Assembly (NCBI GenBank): GCA_900770605.1
Contig: CAAGKS010000043.1
Span: 1 to 13,137 of the forward strand
Reading direction: 5' to 3'
Length of the DNA: 13,137 nucleotides
From: Clostridia bacterium
Lineage (GTDB): Bacteria; Bacillota; Clostridia; Oscillospirales; CAG-272
The translations under genes were made by a program, and so were the position numbers. The stretch's first letter is position 1; the number at the start of each line of letters is the position of its first letter. Below the pieces are notes generated by a model. The model was not told where the DNA came from. It ran no database searches and was given only the letters and a program-made list of their open reading frames with translations. This document shows, piece by piece, positions 1 to 7,213 of this stretch.

Positions 1-20
1 ACACGACGCTCTTCCGATCT
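1..20 (+). other. Illumina adapter remnant (assembly artefact)
   Basis: The first 20 bases, ACACGACGCTCTTCCGATCT, are identical to the 3' end of the standard Illumina TruSeq/Read 1 adapter. They are not chromosomal DNA. Genomic sequence starts at or very near base 21. The adapter stays open in the frame of the gene that follows, so an automatic annotation would add about six or seven false residues to the front of that protein. Confidence 0.97.
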
Positions 21-214
21 CCACGGGAGGCTTCAAGAACGTACGCGATATAATTATCGACGCCTCTAAGGAATACGGCATGATACACGTTGACGGCCTT
101 GATCTCGTTCCCCCGATGAAAGACTTTTTCAAGGACGAGTATCTGCACCCGAACGACGTAGGCTTTGCTCAGTACACACAAAATCTGCTCCGCAAGATAA
201 TCAGATATTTTTAA
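21..214 (+). CDS. SGNH/GDSL-type hydrolase, C-terminal fragment (5' truncated by contig end)
   Basis: This is an open frame from codon 23-25 to a TAA stop at 212-214, about 63 residues with no start codon. The translation contains DEYLHPNDVGFAQYTQNL near the C terminus. This resembles the last conserved block of SGNH/GDSL esterases and lipases (usually D-x-x-H-P-N), where the His is the catalytic base and the acidic residue completes the triad. Here the Asp sits four residues before the His, with Glu at three, so the exact triad acid is unclear. The substrate cannot be deduced; family members act on acyl esters or on acetylated sugars and cell-wall polymers. The Ser block, oxyanion-hole Gly and Asn, and any signal peptide would lie upstream and are missing. 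It is the only plus-strand gene and converges on pepD across a shared terminator. The family call is fairly safe, the function is not. Confidence 0.72.
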
Positions 215-250
215 GCTGACAACAAAATAATTACGCCTTACAGGCACAAA

Positions 251-286
251 AAATATCCCCCCGTAAAATAAAACGGGGGGATATTT
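251..286. terminator. Bidirectional intrinsic terminator between convergent genes
   Basis: A perfect 14-bp stem joins 251-264 (arm AAATATCCCCCCGT) to 273-286, with an 8-base A-rich loop at 265-272. The C6/G6 core is flanked by A/T runs, so both transcripts end the hairpin in a U-rich tail: ATTT then ATTATTTATTT for the plus strand, and ATTT then TTTGTG for the minus strand. It lies 36 bases after the hydrolase stop and 10 bases after the pepD stop, so it should end both convergent transcripts. Confidence 0.93.
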
Positions 287-296
287 ATTATTTATT

Positions 297-1745
297 TCAT
301 TTATTTTCGATAACGTCCTTAACTATCGAATAAAATCTCTCAAAGGAGCTCTTGTCGAGCTTTTCGTCGGGAGAATGAAGGTCAAAGATAACAGGGCCTA
401 CCGAGATTATATCCATATCGGATACCGCCTGCTTGATAAAGCCGCATTCAAGTCCTGCATGGATAGCGAGTATCTCAGGCTTCTTGCCAAGTATCTTCTC
501 GCAGGACGCCGACCATGAATCACGCAAGGGAGAGACCTCTGCAAAATTCCAGCCGGGGTATCTGTTATAATGGCGAGTGCTTGCGCCAAACGCCTTTGCA
601 AATGCATCGAGCTGTTCACCGCTTGCATCTATTCTTGACTCAAAGGAAGAACGGGAAGCAAACACGCACTCCGCCTTGCCCGCATCAAGCGTAACGACGC
701 CAAGGTTTCTCGACCACTCAACGATTCCGCCAACACTGTAATTCATCTCAAAGACGCCGTTAGGAACACAGATGATAAAATCGATCAGCTTCTCCGCCGT
801 TGTCTTATCGGGACAGGTAAGTGCAACATCATTGCCGACTACCTTTGCGCTAATAGAAATATTTTTATCAAAATCGGAAAGTCCGTGAGTAAGTATCTGC
901 GCCTCTCCCTTTACCACATTTTCCAAAGCAGCAACGTCAGAAACGGCAAGCACCGCCTCGCACTCACGCGGGATAGCATTATCCTTGGAGCCGCCGTAAA
1001 TGCTGACGACTCTCGCGCCTATCTCGTCCTTATCCATCACCTTGCCGAGTAATCTTGCCATAAGCTTATTGGCGTTTGCTCTGCCCTTATCAATATCCTC
1101 GCCCGAGTGACCGCCCATAAGTCCCTTTACGCTGACCTTTACAAGCGCGGGAGCGACTATCTCCTCACCGCTCACCTCAAAGCTGAAATTCGTGCGCATA
1201 CCGCCCGCACAGCCAACTATGATAAGCTGCTCGTCGGCGCTATCCATATTTATCATCTTACGCGCATACACGCGGGAATAATCAAAGGACTGCGCGCCGT
1301 CAAGTCCAACCTCCTCACTTGCGGTAAAGAGACACTGAATAGGTCCGTGGCGATCAACGCCGCCGTCAAGCACGTATAGCATTATGGCAACCGCAACACC
1401 GTTGTCTGCGCCAAGCGTAGTTCCCTGCGCCTTTATCCAGCCGTCCTCCTCGTAAAGCTTGAGGCCGTCATTGTCAAAATCGTGTACAACTCCCTCGTTC
1501 TTCTCGCAGACCATATCGGTGTGTCCCTGGAGGAGTATTGCCTCGGAGCCTTCCATTCCCGCCGTGGCAGGCGCGTTTATAAGCACGTTATTACAAGCGT
1601 CGCGGTAATATTCAAGACCGCGCGCCTTGGCAAACTCACAAAGGTAATCCGCGATCTTCTCTTCCTTATAGGAAGCTCTCGGGATCGCCGAGATCTCCTC
1701 AAAGAACTTCATCAGTCCCGCGTAAGCAAAATCCTTTATTATCAT
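297..1745 (-). CDS. pepD: Aminoacyl-histidine dipeptidase (PepD-like, peptidase family M20C)
   Basis: The product is a 482-residue cytosolic zinc dipeptidase of the M20 family, close to the usual PepD length of about 485. PepD enzymes hydrolyse Xaa-His and a broad range of other dipeptides, releasing amino acids from imported or recycled peptides. Visible motifs in order are LLQGHTDMVCEKN (His75 and Asp77), TTLGADNGVA (Asp114, bridging ligand), ASEEVGLDGA (Glu144 as likely general base, with Glu145), INMDSADE (Asp168), HAGLECG (429-435) and FDLHSPDE (His457, last metal ligand). The full metal set is therefore present and the enzyme should be active. The middle third corresponds to the lid/dimerisation domain. 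The ATG at 1743-1745 follows GAGGTG (1752-1757) with a 6-base spacer. The gene begins 16 bases after the mreB stop, so the two are probably co-transcribed, and it ends just before the bidirectional terminator. Nothing in it looks broken or transferred. Confidence 0.95.
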   Translation of the reverse strand: MIIKDFAYAGLMKFFEEISAIPRASYKEEKIADYLCEFAKARGLEYYRDACNNVLINAPATAGMEGSEAILLQGHTDMVCEKNEGVVHDFDNDGLKLYEEDGWIKAQGTTLGADNGVAVAIMLYVLDGGVDRHGPIQCLFTASEEVGLDGAQSFDYSRVYARKMINMDSADEQLIIVGCAGGMRTNFSFEVSGEEIVAPALVKVSVKGLMGGHSGEDIDKGRANANKLMARLLGKVMDKDEIGARVVSIYGGSKDNAIPRECEAVLAVSDVAALENVVKGEAQILTHGLSDFDKNISISAKVVGNDVALTCPDKTTAEKLIDFIICVPNGVFEMNYSVGGIVEWSRNLGVVTLDAGKAECVFASRSSFESRIDASGEQLDAFAKAFGASTRHYNRYPGWNFAEVSPLRDSWSASCEKILGKKPEILAIHAGLECGFIKQAVSDMDIISVGPVIFDLHSPDEKLDKSSFERFYSIVKDVIENK

Positions 1746-1761
1746 ACGCTACACCTCAAAA

Positions 1762-2808
1762 TTAAAATTTCTTTATGAGCTTGGAGAGGTCTATCTTCTC
1801 GCCGGGCATCTTATCAAGCACCTTGAGAAGCTCGCCCGTTCCAAGCGCTACGCACAGCACGGGATCCTTTGCAACTCGCGTCTTGATACCCGTTACGTCC
1901 TCAATAAGACGGTCAAGTCCGTACAGCTGGCTTCCTCCACCTGTCATAACTATGCCGCCCTTGAGGATATCTCCAACGAGATCGGGCGGAGTGCGCTCTA
2001 TCACGGAGCAGATAGTATCAAGTATTGCGGATATAGGCTCCATCATAGCTTCAAGCATTTCCTTGGAAGAAAGCGTGATGACCTTGGGAAGTCCTTGCAA
2101 GAGGCATCTTCCCTTTACCTCCATAGTTCTCGCTTCGCCGTGCTCGTAGACCGCGCCGATCTTGAGCTTTATCTGTTCTGCCGTGCGCTCGCCTATGGTA
2201 ATATTATATTTACGTCTGACGTATCTCATTATAGCCTCGTCAAACTTATCTCCCGCGATCTTCTTGGACTCGGAAACAACAACGCCGCCAAGCGAGATAA
2301 CAGCAACGTCAGTAGTTCCGCCGCCGATATCCACTATCATATTGCCCACAGGGCTATATACGTCGATACCTGCGCCAACTGCCGCCGCAACCGCTTCCTC
2401 AACTATGTAGGTCTTGCGCGCTCCTGCCTGTGTTCCTGCATCGATGACTGCTCTCGCCTCCACCTCGGTAACTCCCGAGGGTATGCAGATTATAACTCTG
2501 GGCGGCAAAAAAGCATTTCCGCAGGCACGGCGGATATAATACTGTATCATCTTTTGCGTAACGTCGTAACAGCTTATAACGCCTTCCTTGAGCGGTCTTA
2601 TTACGTTTATGTTGTCGGGATTTCGCCCAAGCATTGCCTGAGCCTCTTTTCCGATCTGTACGATGCAATCCGAATTGGTATCGACCGCCACGACTGACGG
2701 CTCTCTGAGCACTATTCCCTTACCGTCAACGTAAACGATAACAGAAGCTGTGCCAAGGTCGATAGCCATATCCTTGGATAGCATTTTCTTTGCATTAAAA
2801 TTAAACAT
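1762..2808 (-). CDS. mreB: MreB/Mbl-family rod-shape-determining actin homologue
   Basis: This 348-residue protein is a bacterial actin of the MreB/Mbl group. It polymerises on ATP into membrane-bound filaments that guide lateral peptidoglycan synthesis and keep rod shape. Visible motifs are the phosphate-1 loop AIDLGTAS (15-22), VIICIPSGVTEVEAR (105-119), VEEAVAAAVGAG with the expected catalytic Glu near 138, phosphate-2 IVDIGGGTTDVAV (158-170) and the adenosine loop VMTGGGSQLYGL (287-298). Most MreB proteins read EEPMAAAIG where this one has EEAVAAAVG, a mild departure also compatible with the Mbl/MreBH paralogues. The N terminus (MFNFNAKKML) is hydrophobic and basic and may help membrane contact. 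The start is well supported: GAGGGGGG at 2813-2820 lies 4 bases before the ATG. A strong promoter lies just upstream. The usual partners mreC and mreD do not follow; pepD does. Which paralogue this is cannot be settled from the sequence alone. Confidence 0.93.
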   Translation of the reverse strand: MFNFNAKKMLSKDMAIDLGTASVIVYVDGKGIVLREPSVVAVDTNSDCIVQIGKEAQAMLGRNPDNINVIRPLKEGVISCYDVTQKMIQYYIRRACGNAFLPPRVIICIPSGVTEVEARAVIDAGTQAGARKTYIVEEAVAAAVGAGIDVYSPVGNMIVDIGGGTTDVAVISLGGVVVSESKKIAGDKFDEAIMRYVRRKYNITIGERTAEQIKLKIGAVYEHGEARTMEVKGRCLLQGLPKVITLSSKEMLEAMMEPISAILDTICSVIERTPPDLVGDILKGGIVMTGGGSQLYGLDRLIEDVTGIKTRVAKDPVLCVALGTGELLKVLDKMPGEKIDLSKLIKKF

Positions 2809-2851
2809 CTGTCCCCCCTCTTATCAGGGATTTTATATCATCTTAAGTTAT

Positions 2852-2880
2852 ATTATACACTTATAAAGCGAAAATTGCAA
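2852..2880 (-). promoter_or_regulatory. Sigma-A-type promoter for mreB-pepD
   Basis: On the minus strand, TTGCAA (2875-2880) and a perfect TATAAT (2852-2857) are separated by exactly 17 bases. Transcription should begin near 2845, giving a leader of about 35 bases before the mreB start. No other good promoter is visible between comF and mreB. Confidence 0.85.
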
Positions 2881-2886
2881 GAAATA

Positions 2887-2898
2887 TTTGTCGACAAA
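2887..2898. promoter_or_regulatory. 12-bp perfect palindrome just upstream of the mreB -35 box
   Basis: TTTGTCGACAAA is a perfect inverted repeat that ends six bases upstream of the -35 hexamer of the mreB promoter. Its position suits an activator or regulator site. Each half reads TTTGTCGAC, one base from the Spo0A box (TTTGTCGAA as commonly given). The assignment to any regulator is conjecture, and a short palindrome in A/T-rich DNA can arise by chance. Confidence 0.35.
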
Positions 2899-2919
2899 AA
2901 TAAAAATTACATTGAATTT

Positions 2920-3654
2920 CTATTTTTTACTCGCAAGTGAAAAGCAGAACACTCCTGCCGCTCCGTTTTTGATCAGCTTTTTAGTACAAACGGTCATACT
3001 TGCGCCCGAGGTCACTATATCGTCAAACAAAATGACGTATTTTCCCGAAATATCTCTCTTTGATGCAAAGCGTATATTTTTCTCGGCATTTTCAAGCCTT
3101 TGCTTCTTGCCAAGATCCTTTTGCGCCTTCGCGCCAACGCCTGACGTGAAAAGCGGTACGAATTCAACACCGAGCTTCCTTGCGATAGACTTTCCAACAA
3201 GCGCGCTATGATCAAATCCGTATTCGATCACGCTCCGTTTTCCTCGCGGCACAAAGCTTACGATGAATTTCTCGGGAGAGCTGTCAAGACCGAGCTCGTC
3301 AAGCTCACCACTGACAAGCCCTGCCACGCTTTGCGCGGCAAAGTCTATCATTCTACGTATCTTGCGGCGTTTGAGCAAATAGATAAGACTCATCTGCGGA
3401 CTGTATGCGCTCTCGCTCTCGTAGAAAAACAGCTTTCGCAAGCACAAAGCACCCGCTCCAGAGAGCTGCTTCGGCATACATTTGCACTCAACGGCAGGCA
3501 GAAAGCAGGTATTACAGCTCGCCGTAAGGCTTGCGCGCCACGCGAGCTTACAGTCATCGCAAAACGGCTCGTAAAAATGCTCTGCATCAAGTATCTTACC
3601 GCAGCCACCGCACTTGCGGACGCTGAAAAACCATTTGAAAAAGTTAACGCCCAT
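2920..3654 (-). CDS. comF: ComF-family amidophosphoribosyltransferase-like protein
   Basis: The protein has 244 residues from the preferred ATG at 3652-3654. The N terminus has a zinc-ribbon arrangement: Cys15-x2-Cys18 and Cys32-x2-Cys35, then a second cysteine group at 47, 50, 57 and 59. The rest is a type I phosphoribosyltransferase fold with the PRPP loop YVILFDDIVTSGASM (206-220), whose paired acidic residues and TSGAS turn are intact. ComF/ComFC proteins act in natural transformation, helping handle incoming single-stranded DNA in the cytoplasm; the biochemical reaction is poorly known, and many non-competent bacteria keep a homologue. The start was chosen because GGGAG (3661-3665) lies 6 bases before this ATG. 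An in-frame ATG at 3673-3675 would add seven residues but has only a weak GGCG upstream. The gene overlaps the recD2 stop by 11 bases, so translation is probably coupled. No terminator is seen after it. Confidence 0.88.
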   Translation of the reverse strand: MGVNFFKWFFSVRKCGGCGKILDAEHFYEPFCDDCKLAWRASLTASCNTCFLPAVECKCMPKQLSGAGALCLRKLFFYESESAYSPQMSLIYLLKRRKIRRMIDFAAQSVAGLVSGELDELGLDSSPEKFIVSFVPRGKRSVIEYGFDHSALVGKSIARKLGVEFVPLFTSGVGAKAQKDLGKKQRLENAEKNIRFASKRDISGKYVILFDDIVTSGASMTVCTKKLIKNGAAGVFCFSLASKK

Positions 3655-5890
3655 CTGCCGCTCCCGTTTCCGCATTCAAAGCGCCAAGAAGTCCTGTGTA
3701 TCGCATAGCCTGTCGGTCATTGTTCACCATTTCCGCAATAACGCTCTCTCTGCCGACCATTACCACCATATTCTGCGCTCGCGTTATGGCAGTATAAAGC
3801 AAATTTCTCGTATGCAGCATAGGCGCGGCTGAGCCGACGGGAATTACCACGATCGGATATTCACTTCCCTGGCTCTTATGCACTGTTATGGCGTACGCGT
3901 GTTCAAGATCCTCGAGCAATGAAAATTCGTACTGCACGAGCCTCTCGTCAAAGCGGATATCCATATAAGACTCCGCTTGGTTTATATACTCAACCGTTCC
4001 AATATCGCCGTTGAAAATACCACTTCCCTGCGTATCCATATCCTCTCTGGTCCAAAGCAGATCGTAATTATTGCGGATCTGCATCACCTTATCGCCCTCG
4101 CGATACACTCTGTCGCGGAAATTATGCTCCCGCTTATCCTTACTCGGCGGATTCAGCCTTGCTTGCAGTATAGCATTGAGATTTTCCGTTCCTGCCTCGC
4201 CCTTCTTGGACGGAGCTATGACCTGAATTCCAAAGCGCGCAAGGTCGCCATAGGCGCGCGGAAGTCTGTTCTGGCAAAGGTCGCACACCGTTGCCGCTAT
4301 ATCTCTGTCATATTCTCTCGGCAAAAAGAAGAAGTCGTTATCCTTTACGTTGAGAACGGGCATTTTCCCATTATTTACGGAGTGCGCGTTGGTAATGATA
4401 AGGCTCTGCTCTGCCTGACGGAATATCTCGGTCAGTCTTACCGTGGCAAATTTCTCGCTGTCGATGATATCGCGCAAAACGTTTCCTGCGCCCACAGACG
4501 GAAGCTGATCTATATCTCCGATGATTATAAGCCTTGCGCCCGGCTTTATCGCTCTGAGCAACGCCGCCATAAGCGCGTTATCTATCATAGACGCCTCGTC
4601 TATGATGATTATCTGCTCGTCAAGCAAATTGTTCTGATCGCGCAAAAATTCGTGCTTTCCTGCGGCATCGAAGGACATTTCAAGAAGGCGGTGTATAGTT
4701 TTCGCCTCAGTGCTCGTTGCCTCGGAAAGTCGTTTTGCCGCTCTGCCCGTAGGCGCGGCAAGGGCAATATCAAAGCCCATAGAATCAAAAATATGTATCA
4801 GTGCGCGGACGATAGTCGTCTTACCTGTTCCGGGGCCGCCCGTCAGCACCATAACGCCGTATCTCAAGGCGTCCTCAATAGCCTTCTTTTGCAGCGCGGC
4901 GTAACGTATTCCACTCTTTTGCTCCTCGCCGAATATAAATCTGTCAACGTCACACGCGCTGACCGAGGCGCACATTCTGTCTATGATACGGAGCTTCTTG
5001 GCGATATATCGCTCATCGTCAAAGCTCGTTCTCTGATATATAAGCTGCTGCTCGCCCTGCTCTCTCTTTACGAGCCTTTCCTCGCGCAAAAGCTCCTCTA
5101 TGCCCGAGGAGATCTCCTCGCGGGAAACTCCAAGCAAGGACACCGCCGCACTCTCAAGCTCATCTCTCGGCAGACAAACGTGACCGCCCGATATGCTTGC
5201 CTTGGAGAGCACGTAGTCCACTCCGCTCATTATTCTGTCAAAATTATTGGTTTTAAATCCAAGCTTTGCCGCCATATCGTCGGCGCTGTCAAAGCCGATA
5301 CCCTCGACCTCGTTACAAAGTCTGTACGGATTTTGCTTTGCAATATCCACCGCGCGTCCGCCAAAGCGCTTATATATCTTCAGAATAGTAGCCACGCCAA
5401 AATATTCCTGGAAGAAGATCATCGTGCTTCGCACCTCTGACTGCTCCCTGAAATTCTCCGAAATGGACTGAGCGAGCTTTGAGGATATTCCCTTGATATT
5501 CGTCAGCCACTCGGGGTGGTTTTCTATGACATCAAACGTATCCTCTCCAAACTCCTCAACTATTCTCTGCGCGGTCTTAGGACCCACGCCCTTTATCGTG
5601 CGCGAGGAGAGATAGCGCAATATAGACGCCGTATCAGCGGGCATAATGCGCTCATACTGTGTAACGCTGAACTGTCTGCCGTATTTGGCGTTGTGCACCC
5701 ACTTACCCCAAACGGTAAGCCTGTCGCCGTCAGCTACCATAGGCATAATTCCGACCACGGTATATATTTCCTCATCGTCCACCGACAGATCGCAAATAGT
5801 ATAGCCGTTCTGCTCGTTGGTATATATGACGTGCTCCACCGTGCCAATAAGCTGCACAAGTCCGCCTCTTTCAACACTTCCGCCTTGCAT
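3644..5890 (-). CDS. recD2: RecD2-type SF1B DNA helicase (RecD/TraA family, YrrC-like)
   Basis: This 748-residue ATP-dependent 5'-3' DNA helicase has the usual RecD2 length (about 720-800). RecD2 works without RecBC in DNA repair and replication-fork maintenance. In order: an OB-like N-terminal region (about 11-85), a helix-hairpin-helix segment including IKGVGPKTAQRI (99-110), then the SF1 core. The core shows Walker A GGPGTGKTT (351-359), motif Ia APTGRAAKRL (379-388), Walker B IIIIDEASMID (427-437), motif III GDIDQLPSVGAG (458-469), motif IV IFRQ (489-492), the UvrD-like C-terminal motif AITVHKSQGSEYP (667-679) and motif VI LLYTAITRAQ (697-706). All catalytic motifs are intact. The ATG at 5888-5890 is preceded by GGGAGG (5898-5903) with a 7-base spacer. 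The gene overlaps comF at its 3' end and lies after a hairpin that ends metK, so it needs its own promoter or read-through. Confidence 0.95.
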   Translation of the reverse strand: MQGGSVERGGLVQLIGTVEHVIYTNEQNGYTICDLSVDDEEIYTVVGIMPMVADGDRLTVWGKWVHNAKYGRQFSVTQYERIMPADTASILRYLSSRTIKGVGPKTAQRIVEEFGEDTFDVIENHPEWLTNIKGISSKLAQSISENFREQSEVRSTMIFFQEYFGVATILKIYKRFGGRAVDIAKQNPYRLCNEVEGIGFDSADDMAAKLGFKTNNFDRIMSGVDYVLSKASISGGHVCLPRDELESAAVSLLGVSREEISSGIEELLREERLVKREQGEQQLIYQRTSFDDERYIAKKLRIIDRMCASVSACDVDRFIFGEEQKSGIRYAALQKKAIEDALRYGVMVLTGGPGTGKTTIVRALIHIFDSMGFDIALAAPTGRAAKRLSEATSTEAKTIHRLLEMSFDAAGKHEFLRDQNNLLDEQIIIIDEASMIDNALMAALLRAIKPGARLIIIGDIDQLPSVGAGNVLRDIIDSEKFATVRLTEIFRQAEQSLIITNAHSVNNGKMPVLNVKDNDFFFLPREYDRDIAATVCDLCQNRLPRAYGDLARFGIQVIAPSKKGEAGTENLNAILQARLNPPSKDKREHNFRDRVYREGDKVMQIRNNYDLLWTREDMDTQGSGIFNGDIGTVEYINQAESYMDIRFDERLVQYEFSLLEDLEHAYAITVHKSQGSEYPIVVIPVGSAAPMLHTRNLLYTAITRAQNMVVMVGRESVIAEMVNNDRQAMRYTGLLGALNAETGAADGR

Positions 5891-5913
5891 TATCCCGCCT
5901 CCCCTCTGAAATT

Positions 5914-5943
5914 AAAATAGGGGCTTGGTCATTCAGATATCAA
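5914..5943 (-). promoter_or_regulatory. Candidate recD2 promoter overlapping the metK terminator
   Basis: On the minus strand TTGATA (5938-5943; five of six consensus bases) and TATTTT (5914-5919; four of six) are 18 bases apart. The -35 box falls in the loop of the metK terminator and the -10 box in its U-tract. Transcription would start about 20 bases before the recD2 ATG, just ahead of its Shine-Dalgarno sequence. The match is moderate and the call tentative. Confidence 0.4.
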
Positions 5944-5966
5944 AGTCTGCGTTAATGACCAAGCCC
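5921..5966 (-). terminator. Intrinsic terminator of metK
   Basis: A perfect 13-bp stem pairs 5921-5933 (GGGCTTGGTCATT) with 5954-5966, with a 20-base loop that can form a small inner 4-bp stem. On the minus strand it follows the metK stop by 16 bases and ends in CTATTTTAATTT, a modest U-rich tail. The long loop and broken U-tract suggest termination may be incomplete. Confidence 0.8.
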
Positions 5967-5982
5967 AAAAGACTAAAAGATC

Positions 5983-7161
5983 TTAATTAAGCTCTGCGTT
6001 GAGCTTATCCGCCATATCTGTCTTTTCCCAAGGCAGATCAACGTCCTCTCTTCCCATATGACCGTACGCCGCAGTAGCGTAGTAAATAGGTCTGCGAAGA
6101 TCGAATTTTGCAATTATCGCCGCGGGACGAAGATCAAAGAGCTTATCAACAGCCTCTGCGATAGCCGCCTCGTCCTTCTTGCCCGTTCCGAACGTGTCTA
6201 TCATAACGGACACAGGCTTTGCAACACCGATCGCGTAAGCAACCTGTACCTCGCACTTATCTGCAAGTCCTGCCGCAACGATATTCTTTGCGATATAACG
6301 AGCCGCATAGGACGCGGAACGGTCAACCTTAGTAGGATCCTTGCCCGAGAAAGCTCCGCCGCCGTGTCTTGAATATCCACCGTAAGTATCAACAATGATC
6401 TTTCTTCCTGTAAGACCCGTATCACCTGCAGGTCCGCCTACTACGAAGCGTCCTGTGGGGTTTACATATATCTTGGTGTTCTCGTCCATAAGCTCGGCGG
6501 GAACGATAGGTGTAATAACGTTTTCGATAACGTCAGCGCGTATCTGCTCAAGAGATACGTCAGCGCTGTGCTGTGAGGATACTACTATCGCATCAATTCT
6601 TACAGGCTTGCCGTCAACGTATTCAACAGTTACCTGTGTCTTTCCGTCGGGACGGAGATACTCAAGCGTGCCGTTCTTTCTTACGTCGGTAAGTCGCTTA
6701 GCAAGTCTGTGAGAAAGCGAGATAGGAAGCGGCATAAGCTCGGGTGTCTCGTTACAAGCGTAACCGAACATCAAGCCCTGGTCTCCTGCGCCCGTATCCA
6801 TTCCGTCAGTTTCTCCCTGCTTTGCTTCAAGAGACTTATCAACTCCAAGCGCGATATCGGGAGACTGCTCGTGGATAACGCTACGTATAACACAGGTATC
6901 AGCGCAAAATCCGATCTCGGTATCGGTATAACCGATATCACGGATAGTATCGCGAACTATCTTCTCTACGTCAAGCTGAGCGCGTGTGGTTATCTCACCC
7001 ATTACGGTAACGCTATCGGTAGTACAAAAGGTCTCGCAAGCAACTCTTGACTGACTGTCCTGACGAAGTATCTCGTCAAGCATAGCGTCAGATATTTTAT
7101 CACAGACCTTGTCGGGATGTCCTTCAGTAACGGACTCCGAAGTAAACAACATTTTCTTCAT
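5983..7161 (-). CDS. metK: S-adenosylmethionine synthetase (methionine adenosyltransferase)
   Basis: The protein has 392 residues, the normal MetK length. It is cytosolic and makes S-adenosylmethionine from methionine and ATP, releasing phosphate and pyrophosphate, in the methionine/SAM branch. Signature sequences are the N-terminal EGHPDKVCDKISD (13-25; His15, Asp17 and Lys18 contact ATP and Mg), GAGDQGLMFGYA (124-135), and the glycine-rich loop GGGAFSGKDPTKVDRS (267-282) that binds the triphosphate. The active-site loop and potassium-site region look complete. The start is clear: AAAGGA at 7169-7174 lies 7 bases before the ATG. Expression is almost certainly controlled by the SAM-I riboswitch and terminator immediately upstream, so the enzyme is shut off by its own product. 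It is transcribed alone and ends at the hairpin near 5921-5966. Confidence 0.98.
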   Translation of the reverse strand: MKKMLFTSESVTEGHPDKVCDKISDAMLDEILRQDSQSRVACETFCTTDSVTVMGEITTRAQLDVEKIVRDTIRDIGYTDTEIGFCADTCVIRSVIHEQSPDIALGVDKSLEAKQGETDGMDTGAGDQGLMFGYACNETPELMPLPISLSHRLAKRLTDVRKNGTLEYLRPDGKTQVTVEYVDGKPVRIDAIVVSSQHSADVSLEQIRADVIENVITPIVPAELMDENTKIYVNPTGRFVVGGPAGDTGLTGRKIIVDTYGGYSRHGGGAFSGKDPTKVDRSASYAARYIAKNIVAAGLADKCEVQVAYAIGVAKPVSVMIDTFGTGKKDEAAIAEAVDKLFDLRPAAIIAKFDLRRPIYYATAAYGHMGREDVDLPWEKTDMADKLNAELN

Positions 7162-7178
7162 TTCAATATCCTTTCATT

Positions 7179-7212
7179 AAAAAAGTCTTCGAGAGCTCCC
7201 GAAGACTTTTTT
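7179..7212 (-). terminator. Riboswitch-controlled intrinsic terminator of the metK leader
   Basis: A perfect 13-bp stem pairs 7200-7212 (5' arm on the minus strand, AAAAAAGTCTTCG) with 7179-7191, around an 8-base loop. It ends in a run of six T on the minus strand, 17 bases before the metK start codon. The alternative antiterminator is visible: CCGGAAGA at the 3' side of the aptamer (7219-7226) can pair with TCTTCGG in the terminator 5' arm (7199-7205), leaving one base bulged. Confidence 0.92.
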
Positions 7213-7213
7213 C

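Noticed and set aside
2095..2697. A 200-codon plus-strand frame opposite mreB
   Set aside because: It is fully inside mreB, has no family resemblance and no start signals.
3655..3675. Longer comF start adding MRKRERQ
   Set aside because: The upstream ATG has only a weak GGCG ribosome site, while the ATG at 3652-3654 has GGGAG at good spacing and gives the usual N terminus of the family.
3977..5440. A 487-codon open frame on the plus strand, antisense to recD2
   Set aside because: recD2 has every helicase motif intact on the other strand. The antisense translation shows no domain, and no ribosome binding site or promoter supports it.
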